DNA from: Granulicella sp.
GTDB lineage: Bacteria > Acidobacteriota > Terriglobia > Terriglobales > Acidobacteriaceae
Direction: 5' to 3'
Assembly (NCBI GenBank): GCA_003133205.1
Contig: PKWK01000190.1
Location: 12,773 to 25,518 of the forward strand
Length of the DNA: 12,746 bases
Shown here: positions 1-7,020 of the stretch, piece by piece
How the letters are laid out: every line of letters starts with the position of its first letter
Position numbering within the stretch: position 1 is the first letter of the stretch
Made by a program: the position numbers and the translations under genes
Notes under the pieces: generated by a model
The model's input: the letters and a program-made list of their open reading frames with translations, nothing else
Told to the model about the DNA's origin: nothing
The model's database searches: none

Positions 1-2
1 TC

Positions 3-2609
3 ACCAACAACGTGCAGCCGATCATCCTTACATTCAGCCAGATTCTGGATCCGGCGACGGTGAACAGCAGCACGCTGGAGGTAATGAACAGCTGGAACAG
101 CAACCTTGGCCTTGCCGGGACTTACACGGTCACTGGCAACCAGGTGACCTTTACTCCGGCCAGTCCATATCCGGCCGGCGCAACGATTTATGTAGGTGAG
201 TGCGGCGGACCGACCGACGTGTTGGGCGAAGTGTTCCAGAACGGCAATTGCTGGGCACAGCAGTTGGTGTACTTCACCGTGAGCACCGCTTCGCCGGATA
301 CCACACCGTTGCAGGTGGTTTCGGTCAGCCCCGCAAGCGGAGCCACAAATGTCGGTCGCGATCAGTCCGTGTCGGTCACCTTCAACAAGTCGGCTAACCC
401 GGGCTCGGCGGGTAGCTACAATACGCAGCTCTATGCGGGTCAGGACCTGCAGGATAACGGCAGTGTCAGCTGGTCGGCGGATGACCGCACCATGTACTTC
501 AACATCGGTGCGCTCTATAACGGCACCACCTACACAATTGCACTGCCTGCAAACGGCCTGACTGACATGTCGGGCAATGCGCTGGCGAGCACCTACATCA
601 GCACCTTCACAACTACCACCGATCCGGCGACATGCTGCGGCAATGTTGTCAGCACGGCACCCGGAAACGGCGCAAGCGGGGTCCCAACTAATTCCCTGTT
701 GACGCTCTACGTCAACCGCCAGGTCAACGCATCCACGCTGCCAAACAACGTTATCGTCACCGTGAACGGCAGTGTCTACTCCGGAACGGTGACTGCTGCG
801 GCCAGCGGCTATGAGGTGCAGTACACTCCGGCTGTTCCGTTCCCGAACGGCGCGACGGTTCAATGGTGGTTCTCCAACGTACAGGACGTGGTCGGAAACA
901 CCGTCAACGGCACCTCCGGCTACTTCTACACTGCCGCCGCAGTCGACCTGTCCACAGCTCAGCCGGTTGTGGTTGCGGTGAGCCCGGGATGCTGCGGCGC
1001 GACCACCTTGCCTACCAACACTGAAATCGATGTTCAATACAGTCAGCCGCTCAATGCTGCGACAGTGACGACTGCCAACTTCTACAGGAACACCGGGCCC
1101 GCGATCACGTACAGCGTCTCGCTGGTATCGCCGACCATTGTGCGAATCACGCCAAGCTCGCCCTTCGCCTCGTCCACGCAATACGGATTCTGCGCTAACA
1201 CCTCGGTGCAGGGAACCAACGGCGTGGCGGCGCAGGGCGCTTGCTGGCTCACCTACTTCACCACCACCACCGGTCCGGACACCACCTCCGGCACCGTCAC
1301 CATTGGGCCACCGAACGGCGTGGTAAACGTGGGCACCAACGCCTACATTCGTATGCAGTTCTCCAAGCCCGCGGATCGGACCATGGTGAATTCCACCAAT
1401 GTGCAGATAACCACGGGAGGCAATCCAATCCCTGGCAGCTGGACATACAACTACAGCGGCAACGACCTGGTGGGTGCGAACTTCTCCCCGCTGAATCCAT
1501 TGCCGCCTTCGAGCCAGATCACGGTGAGCGCAACCGGAATACTGGATTACGCCGGCAATACCTTCACCAGCGCGACGTCGCAGTTCACCACGGCGGCGCT
1601 GCCCGACTACAACGCTCCAAACGCCGCAGTCGACTTCTCCTATTGGCAGACCGGGGTGGGCACGAATGCATCCTTCTCCTGCCGCTACTCCGAGCCGATG
1701 GATCCGAGCAGCATCACCACGGCCAACAACTATATCTACAGTTACGCATCCAGCGCCCGGGTCCCGGTAACCATCACAGTATCTCCGGATTTTATGTCGT
1801 CCACCATGACGCCAACCGCGCCTCTGACCGCTAACTCTCAGTTCGTTTACTACTGCAACAATGCCATCGATCTGACAGGCAACGTCCAGAACGGCAATTC
1901 GGCCGGCTTCTACACCAGCAGCGGTCCTGTTACGACAGGGCCTACGCTGCTGCAGGCCAATCCGCCTAACGGTTTCACCAACGTGCCGGTGAACACCAAC
2001 AATGGGCCGTGGTACGGTTCCAGCCTCGGCTTGCTCTTCAGCGAGCCGGTCGCGGGGAATTCGCTGGGCAACATCATCCTGACTCCAAACGGCGGCAGCC
2101 CGCTTCCGATTGCGGTCTACCCGGAGAACGGAAACACCCTGGCCTGGGTGCAACTACCGTCGTCATTGTTGCCGAACACTACCTACACCTACAGCGTCAC
2201 TGGCGTTACGGATATAAGCGGTAATGCCATCACCCCGGTCACGACTACCTTTACTACGGGATCGAGCTTTGACTTTACGAGCCCGACCGCTACCGTCGCC
2301 AGCCCGGCCAACGGCGCCATATCGGTTCTGGTCAGCACGACTGCGTCGGTAACCTTCAGCGAGGCGATGAGCCCGGTCCTGATCGACTCGAACCATATCT
2401 ATCTGCGTACCCACAACACGCAGACACTGGTTGAAACCACGCTCACAATATCGCCGGACCTCAAGACGGTGACCCTCACACCCACAGCGCCATTGACTCC
2501 GGCTACCATCTACGATCTGGTAACCGCCACTCCTAACTGGTACCTCACCGATATCGCGGGGAATCCTTACTACAGCACGGGAGTGGTATCTACGTTCACT
2601 ACGCAATAA
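3..2609 (+). CDS. Secreted multi-repeat Ig-like (SbsA/Big_5-type) protein, 5'-truncated
   Basis: The frame is open from the first complete codon at 3 to TAA at 2607-2609, about 868 residues with no N-terminus visible. The GTG at 12 is inside a repeat (TNNVQPIILTFSQILDP), so it is not the start; the gene begins before the window. Counting the GTG codon as residue 1, I see eight Ig-like units of about 105-115 residues, beginning near 1 (partial), 94, 204, 320, 423, 532, 645 and 757. Most carry the Big_5 pattern: a P-x-N-G-A-x-x-V-x-x-N turn, a strand with F-S-x-P/A, a T-P-x-x-P-L/F turn, and a closing D-x-x-G-N before F-T-T. The residue mix (Thr, Ser, Asn, Gly; little Lys) fits an exported adhesin or surface structural protein. 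No LPXTG, PEP-CTERM or type IX sorting signal follows the last repeat. Ten cysteines occur as five local pairs. The substrate or partner is unknown. The family call is firm; the role is inferred. Confidence 0.85.
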   Translation, partial: TNNVQPIILTFSQILDPATVNSSTLEVMNSWNSNLGLAGTYTVTGNQVTFTPASPYPAGATIYVGECGGPTDVLGEVFQNGNCWAQQLVYFTVSTASPDTTPLQVVSVSPASGATNVGRDQSVSVTFNKSANPGSAGSYNTQLYAGQDLQDNGSVSWSADDRTMYFNIGALYNGTTYTIALPANGLTDMSGNALASTYISTFTTTTDPATCCGNVVSTAPGNGASGVPTNSLLTLYVNRQVNASTLPNNVIVTVNGSVYSGTVTAAASGYEVQYTPAVPFPNGATVQWWFSNVQDVVGNTVNGTSGYFYTAAAVDLSTAQPVVVAVSPGCCGATTLPTNTEIDVQYSQPLNAATVTTANFYRNTGPAITYSVSLVSPTIVRITPSSPFASSTQYGFCANTSVQGTNGVAAQGACWLTYFTTTTGPDTTSGTVTIGPPNGVVNVGTNAYIRMQFSKPADRTMVNSTNVQITTGGNPIPGSWTYNYSGNDLVGANFSPLNPLPPSSQITVSATGILDYAGNTFTSATSQFTTAALPDYNAPNAAVDFSYWQTGVGTNASFSCRYSEPMDPSSITTANNYIYSYASSARVPVTITVSPDFMSSTMTPTAPLTANSQFVYYCNNAIDLTGNVQNGNSAGFYTSSGPVTTGPTLLQANPPNGFTNVPVNTNNGPWYGSSLGLLFSEPVAGNSLGNIILTPNGGSPLPIAVYPENGNTLAWVQLPSSLLPNTTYTYSVTGVTDISGNAITPVTTTFTTGSSFDFTSPTATVASPANGAISVLVSTTASVTFSEAMSPVLIDSNHIYLRTHNTQTLVETTLTISPDLKTVTLTPTAPLTPATIYDLVTATPNWYLTDIAGNPYYSTGVVSTFTTQ

Positions 2610-2613
2610 AACG

Positions 2614-2653
2614 GCACCGGGGGGCACTGCAATCGGCAGCATCCCCCCGGTGC
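2614..2653. terminator. Strong GC hairpin after the Ig-repeat gene, possible terminator
   Basis: Five bases after the TAA there is a perfect 11-bp inverted repeat, GCACCGGGGGG (2614-2624) with CCCCCCGGTGC (2643-2653). Its 18-base loop holds a second small stem, CTGC/GCAG (2627-2630 with 2636-2639). The placement right after a stop codon suggests a transcript end. However, no T-run follows on the plus strand, so it is not a classical intrinsic terminator. The A-run sits on the other side (2607-2611), which would give a T-tail only for minus-strand transcription. It may protect the 3' end or act with Rho. Confidence 0.45.
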
Positions 2654-2729
2654 TGGCAAGTCGAATCCGCCGCCGCGGCACCGCCGAGTGACTGTGCCAC
2701 CGACTGTTTGTTTGCCCCGCTCAACGTGA

Positions 2730-2842
2730 GTTGATGCAACCATCGTTCCGCCAACACGCCTTCGTCGACCAAGTCCGGGGAGCGCGATCCGGAGATGCCC
2801 CAGACCAGGAAGGGCAGTCAGTGGTACTTCGGGCTGAAGGCG
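2730..2842 (+). pseudogene. Decayed fragment of an IS5-family transposase
   Basis: Read in one frame from 2730, the DNA encodes VDATIV. From 2756, in a frame shifted relative to the first, it encodes [20 protein letters not shown] followed by SQWYFGLKA up to 2842. This matches, in order, the well-known IS5-group transposase stretch VDATII-(A)[25 protein letters not shown]. A frameshift lies between 2748 and 2755. After KA the expected HIGVD continuation is missing and a stop comes at 2861. About 38 codons of a roughly 300-residue transposase therefore remain, with no start, no complete DDE triad and no terminal inverted repeats that I could find. The rest of 2654-2901 shows no coding signal. 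It is a scar of a past insertion just upstream of the ABC transporter operon. The motif match is from memory of the family, not from a search. Confidence 0.72.
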
Positions 2843-2901
2843 CCGGGCGCTCCAGTGTTGTAGGCTGGGCCGCGTGATAGCATGCATGGGCGAGAGTCTG
2901 A

Positions 2902-3600
2902 ATGATAGAACTGACCAACGTCACCAGGAGCTACGGGATGGGAAGAGCCGTCCTGGCTCTGAACAACATCTCGTTGCATATCGGACCCGCGGAACGGGTG
3001 GCCGTTATGGGGCCGTCCGGCTCCGGCAAATCCACGTTGCTGAACCTGGTCTGTGGGCTCGATGAGCCTACATCGGGTTCGGTAAAAGTTGAGGGGGTAG
3101 AGCTTTCCGGCCTCAGCGACGATGCGCGTACCCGGCTGCGCCGCGAAAAGATTGGCATGGTCTTTCAGACGTTCAATCTTCTGCCGACACTCACGGCGCT
3201 GGAAAACGTAGCATTGCCGCTTCGTCTACAGGGTCTCTCGAAGAGGGAGGCGGAGGGTCGTGCGACCTCGATGCTAAGTCATGTGGGCCTCAAGAGCAGG
3301 ACGATTCACCGTCCCGATGAACTCTCTGGCGGCGAGCGTCAGCGTGTCGCGATCGCGCGGGCGCTCATCTTCCGTCCGCCTCTGCTGCTGGGGGATGAGC
3401 CGACCGGCAATCTCGACTCCACCACAGGCGCTGAGATTCTTCGCCTGCTGGACGATCTCCAGCAGGAGTACCAGAGCACGCTCCTGATGGTGACCCATAA
3501 CGCAGAGGCTGCGGGCTTCTGCAATCGGGTCATCACCCTGCATGACGGTCAGATTGTTGATGATGTGCCATGCGGGCATGCGGCAGCCAGAGGCAAATGA
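2902..3600 (+). CDS. ABC transporter ATPase, LolD/MacB type
   Basis: This is a 232-residue cytoplasmic nucleotide-binding subunit that powers the FtsX-type permease encoded next. All ABC motifs are intact: Walker A GPSGSGKST (37-45), Q-loop Q89 in VFQTFNLLP, signature LSGGERQRVA (141-150), Walker B LLLGDEPTGNLD (161-172, catalytic E166) and the H-loop His in MVTHN (H199). The length and the EPTGNLD/FNLLPTLT wording are typical of the LolD/MacB/FtsE-like MacB family, which drives envelope lipoprotein, lipid or efflux machines by mechanotransmission rather than by a channel. The ATG at 2902 is preceded by GAGAG at 2892-2896, five bases away. The stop TGA (3598-3600) shares its last base with the permease ATG, so the two are translationally coupled. 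The substrate cannot be told from the ATPase alone; LolD orthology is not claimed. Confidence 0.95.
   Translation: MIELTNVTRSYGMGRAVLALNNISLHIGPAERVAVMGPSGSGKSTLLNLVCGLDEPTSGSVKVEGVELSGLSDDARTRLRREKIGMVFQTFNLLPTLTALENVALPLRLQGLSKREAEGRATSMLSHVGLKSRTIHRPDELSGGERQRVAIARALIFRPPLLLGDEPTGNLDSTTGAEILRLLDDLQQEYQSTLLMVTHNAEAAGFCNRVITLHDGQIVDDVPCGHAAARGK
3589..3593 (+). promoter_or_regulatory. Ribosome binding site that sets the permease start
   Basis: AGAGG lies inside the end of the ATPase gene. It is six bases before the ATG at 3600 and only three before the ATG at 3597, which favours 3600 as the initiation codon. The longer frame that opens at 3570 would add an implausible MRACGSQRQ leader with no ribosome binding site. 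Confidence 0.6.
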
Positions 3601-6161
3601 TGACTTCCGCCCTCTGGCAGATCGCCTCGCGGCAGTGGCGAACCCATCGTCTGCGGGTCGCCATGACGACCCTGGGGATTGCTCTCGGCGTTGCTGTGTT
3701 TTTCGCGGTTCGTACGGCCAACGCTGCACTTCTGGATTCGCTGACACTTACCGTTGAGCGCCTGGCTGGCAAGTCCACTCTGGAAGTGAGCGCCGGGGAG
3801 ACTGGATTCCCGGAAGAAACCCTCGACACTGTGCGGGCCACACCTGGAGTGCAACTTGCCGAGCCGGTGATTGAAGTCATCGTGCATACGGCTTTCCAGG
3901 ATGAAGGGAATCTGCTCATTCTCGGTGTGGATACGACGGGCGACCAGCAGTTGCGGCAATACGAATTCGACCGCTCGCAGTCGCAGATCGCCGATCCACT
4001 CACCTATCTTGCGGAGCCCAGGTCCATTCTGCTTGCCCGGCCCTTTGCCGAGCGCCATGGATTGCAAATTGGCGATTGTCTTCCGATCTTCACGGCCCAC
4101 GGGAAGATGGACTTCGTGGTTCAGGGGATTTTCAAGCCTACCGGCGTAGGTGAGGTCTTCGGCGGCAATATCGCGGTGATGGATATCTACTCCGCACAGA
4201 CCGTCTTCGGTCGGGGCCACAACTTCGATCGCATCGATCTAATGAATGCGCCAGCCGTTCCGGTGAATGAGCTGCAACAGCGGCTGCGCGCGCGATTGCC
4301 GACCGGCATTGAAGTGATACGCCCGGAGATGATGGGACAGGCGCTGGAAAATGCGGTGACCGCCATGCGCCTGGGAATGCTGATCACAAGCTTTATCTCG
4401 TTGCTTGTGGGCGTCTACATCATCTTCAACTCGTTCACCATTGCGGTGAACCAGCGTTGGAGGGAGATCGGCATTTTGCGCGCGGTTGGGGTCGAGCGCG
4501 GTAAAATCAACGCCATGTTTCTGGGAGAAGCTCTGTTCATGGGCGTGATCGGCTCGAGCGTGGGGATTGCCGCAGGATATTATCTGGCAGCCGGGGCGAA
4601 TCGAGTCATGGGCTCCATCGCAGCCTCAGTTTACGGAATCATCTCCACGGCAGTGGCGCCGAGACTCCATCCCGACCTTGTTCTGACTTCGTTTGGCCTT
4701 GGCGTCGCGGCCTCATTCGCCGGCGCATGGTTTCCAGCCAGAGCGGCTTCGTATCTTGACCCCATTCTGGCGCTGCATAACATCGAGGCGCGCCAACGAG
4801 AGTCGGCACTGGGATGGGGCCGCGCCACACTTGGGGCCGCGCTGCTTCTGATCAGTTTGCTCTTGATTCAATTCTCTCCCTCTGGCGTCGGCATGGAGTT
4901 TCAGTTCTCCTATGCCGCTGTCATGCTTCTGGGTCTCACCATCCTGCTGCCCATGCTGGTGCATTGGGCCGCGCGTGCGATTCGACCTGCGATGGATTGG
5001 GCGGGCGGCTCGGAAGGCGCACTGGCGGTGGACGCCATGGTCCAGTCACCGCGTCGCAGTGCAGCTACGGTTGGCGCGCTGATGGTTGGCCTGATGTTCG
5101 TATTCTCGACCGGTGCTTACATCCAGAGTTACAAGCACATGATCAATCGGTGGACCAACCAGATGTTGAATTCCGATCTGGTTGTCGCCACGTCCACGCT
5201 ATTGCGTTCCACGTCCTATCATTTCAGCGAAGATCTAGGCATTCGTATCGCCGCACTACCGGAAGTGAAGCGTGTCGAAAATGTTCGCTTTACGATCGTT
5301 CCGTATCATGGCGATGCAGCAGCCGTAGCTGCGGAGGAGATGGACGGCTTCCTGGCCCGCTCCTCCAACGCCGTTCTGGGCGGCAACAAGAAAACGGTGC
5401 AGGATCTCTTGCCGCGAGGCGAAGGTGTCCTGGTCTCGAAGAATCTCGCTGCGCGCTGGAGATTCAGGGTTGGAGACCGGGTGCATCTCGACACCCCCAC
5501 CGGCCCACTCGAACTGCCCATCCTTGGCATGGTCGAGGACTACAGGTCGGATAAAGGGACGATCTTCATGGATCGAGCGCTCTACAATCGCGTTTGGAAG
5601 GACGATGCCGTGGATTTTGTCGACGTCGAATTGAAACCGGGGCAGGACGCGACGGCCGTCAAGCACGAGATTCAACGCCTCACGGCCGGCACGGAGCATG
5701 CCTTGGTCTACACCAACTCGGAGTTCAGAGACTGGATCGGCAGCCTGGTGGACACGTTTTTCATCTTGAATTACATGCAACTCGTTGTCGCCGTGATCGT
5801 TGCGGTCGTGGGGATAGCGAACACCTTGATCATCTCGGTGGCGGAGCGGGGCCGCGAATTCGGGATCGTTCGCGCCATTGGCGGTTACCGCTCCCAGATT
5901 CGAAAGATGGTGCTGCTGGAGGCCTTTTCCATTTCCGTCGTCGGTGTGATTGTGGGCGCGGTGGCCGCTTTGTTCAACATACAATTCATGTCGCGCACGG
6001 TGTCCACGGTTCTGGCTGGCTATGATGTGCCATTCTATTTTCCGTGGGCTCTCATTCTGGAGACGTTCCCTGCGGTTGTCGCAGTATCCTTGCTTGCTGG
6101 TTGGATTCCCGCGCGCCATGCGATGCAGGCGCAGGTGATCGAGGCGATTGGATATGAATAG
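3600..6161 (+). CDS. FtsX-type ABC permease with two MacB-like periplasmic domains
   Basis: This is an 853-residue inner-membrane protein, the partner of the ATPase just upstream. Ten hydrophobic segments are visible, near residues 19-37, 258-283, 306-331, 360-380, 409-427, 436-458, 487-507, 720-746, 770-792 and 814-837. Two hydrophilic periplasmic regions of about 210-220 residues follow TM1 (38-257) and TM7 (508-719). Each is followed by an FtsX core of three TMs containing the conserved E-I-G-I-L-R-A-V-G (about 289-297) or E-F-G-I-V-R-A-I-G coupling segment. This duplicated 10-TM layout is that of the large YbbP-like/'FtsX-like permease' group. LolC/E and MacB have only four TMs. One polypeptide may therefore supply both halves of the membrane unit. 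The start is ATG 3600, overlapping the ATPase stop by one base. With the LolA-like gene downstream, the likely cargo is a lipid or lipoprotein; this is inferred from context. Confidence 0.92.
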   Translation: MTSALWQIASRQWRTHRLRVAMTTLGIALGVAVFFAVRTANAALLDSLTLTVERLAGKSTLEVSAGETGFPEETLDTVRATPGVQLAEPVIEVIVHTAFQDEGNLLILGVDTTGDQQLRQYEFDRSQSQIADPLTYLAEPRSILLARPFAERHGLQIGDCLPIFTAHGKMDFVVQGIFKPTGVGEVFGGNIAVMDIYSAQTVFGRGHNFDRIDLMNAPAVPVNELQQRLRARLPTGIEVIRPEMMGQALENAVTAMRLGMLITSFISLLVGVYIIFNSFTIAVNQRWREIGILRAVGVERGKINAMFLGEALFMGVIGSSVGIAAGYYLAAGANRVMGSIAASVYGIISTAVAPRLHPDLVLTSFGLGVAASFAGAWFPARAASYLDPILALHNIEARQRESALGWGRATLGAALLLISLLLIQFSPSGVGMEFQFSYAAVMLLGLTILLPMLVHWAARAIRPAMDWAGGSEGALAVDAMVQSPRRSAATVGALMVGLMFVFSTGAYIQSYKHMINRWTNQMLNSDLVVATSTLLRSTSYHFSEDLGIRIAALPEVKRVENVRFTIVPYHGDAAAVAAEEMDGFLARSSNAVLGGNKKTVQDLLPRGEGVLVSKNLAARWRFRVGDRVHLDTPTGPLELPILGMVEDYRSDKGTIFMDRALYNRVWKDDAVDFVDVELKPGQDATAVKHEIQRLTAGTEHALVYTNSEFRDWIGSLVDTFFILNYMQLVVAVIVAVVGIANTLIISVAERGREFGIVRAIGGYRSQIRKMVLLEAFSISVVGVIVGAVAALFNIQFMSRTVSTVLAGYDVPFYFPWALILETFPAVVAVSLLAGWIPARHAMQAQVIEAIGYE

Positions 6162-6987
6162 AAAACCTGGACGCAATATGGCTAAGCCGATCCGAGCGAT
6201 AGCTGTCTGTCTATGCGCGGCGGTGTATTTGTACGCAAGGGCCTTCGCCGCCGACGTGACTCCCAATACACGGAAGATTATGGAAGACGTGTACCGGCAG
6301 GACACCAGTCACGACATCACAATGCGGGCAAACTTCCAGCTCTACGATCAACACGGACACAGCACGAAGAAGGATTTCACTTACCGCAGGATCGGTTCGC
6401 CCGGAGACAGCAAGACCCTGGTTGTCTTCACGGCACCCAAAGAGATTCTCGGTGTTGCGCTGCTGTCCATCAATCAGCGCGGAGCATCCGAACGTCAGTA
6501 CATGTACACTCCGGCGACGCAACGGGTTCGCAGCGTCGCACCGCAGGAACGCACAGCGCGCTTCATCGGAACAGATTTCACATTCGAAGATATCGGGGAA
6601 CGGGTGCTCGACGATTTCACCTACCGCCTGCTTGGCGATACCGAAGCTATGGACGGACACAAGACTTACAAGGTGGAAGCGAAACCGGTTGATGCATCAC
6701 GCTCGCAATACAAGTACATCTACTACTGGGTGGCGCAGGACGCTCCCGTGATCCTCTTCGCGGAGATGTACGACGCACAAGGACAGAAGGTGCGTGTGCT
6801 TCATGCGACCGACCTCAAGCGGGAGAAGGGCATCTGGGGTGCGCGGAATACCGAGATGAGCACCGTACCCGATCGTACGCGGACTATATTGCACATCGAC
6901 GAGGTCAAGTTCAACACGAACCTGGACGAGAATCTGTTTACACCGCAGGGGCTTGCGCAAGCGCCTGGTTCCAGCACAAGCAAGTGA
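6154..6987 (+). CDS. LolA-like outer membrane lipoprotein-sorting protein (periplasmic)
   Basis: This is a 277-residue exported protein of the LolA-like family often annotated 'outer membrane lipoprotein-sorting protein'. The N-terminus reads as a signal peptide: basic residues (RKPGR, K11, R14), a hydrophobic core at about 15-28, and a cut near A-F-A|A-D at 32. The body is beta-rich, with family wording such as FTYRRIG, VVFTAPKEILGVALL, YMYTPATQRVRSV, GTDFTFEDIG (139-148) and, near the end, FNTNLDENLFTP. Such proteins form a half-barrel that holds acyl chains. ATG 6154 is preferred: GAGG at 6141-6144 precedes it and it overlaps the permease stop by eight bases. ATG 6178 is a fair alternative because it gives a shorter, cleaner signal peptide. 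The TTG at 6148 is unlikely. No lipobox is present, so the mature form is probably soluble in the periplasm and may receive cargo from the transporter. Confidence 0.88.
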   Translation: MNRKPGRNMAKPIRAIAVCLCAAVYLYARAFAADVTPNTRKIMEDVYRQDTSHDITMRANFQLYDQHGHSTKKDFTYRRIGSPGDSKTLVVFTAPKEILGVALLSINQRGASERQYMYTPATQRVRSVAPQERTARFIGTDFTFEDIGERVLDDFTYRLLGDTEAMDGHKTYKVEAKPVDASRSQYKYIYYWVAQDAPVILFAEMYDAQGQKVRVLHATDLKREKGIWGARNTEMSTVPDRTRTILHIDEVKFNTNLDENLFTPQGLAQAPGSSTSK

Positions 6988-7020
6988 GCGAACTGCATTC
7001 GAGGCAATAGAGGGCGAGCG

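Noticed and set aside
12..14. GTG at 12 as the start of the Ig-repeat gene
   Set aside because: The codons before it (T-N-N) continue the repeat consensus, there is no signal peptide, and the first repeat lacks its own beginning, so the gene starts outside the window.
2163..2887. Overlapping minus-strand open frames spanning the end of the Ig-repeat gene and the gap after it
   Set aside because: Translations are Arg/Gly-rich without motifs. The plus strand of the same region carries the real Ig gene and the transposase relic.
5256..6305. Long minus-strand open frame (349 codons) opposite the permease
   Set aside because: It lies wholly antisense to the well-supported permease and the start of the LolA-like gene, has no recognisable motifs or ribosome binding site, and is a by-product of GC-rich codon use.
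6951..6962. 12-base perfect palindrome GCTTGCGCAAGC near the end of the LolA-like gene
   Set aside because: It is inside coding sequence, has no loop or T-run, and in GC-rich DNA may be chance; too far before the stop to serve as a convincing terminator.
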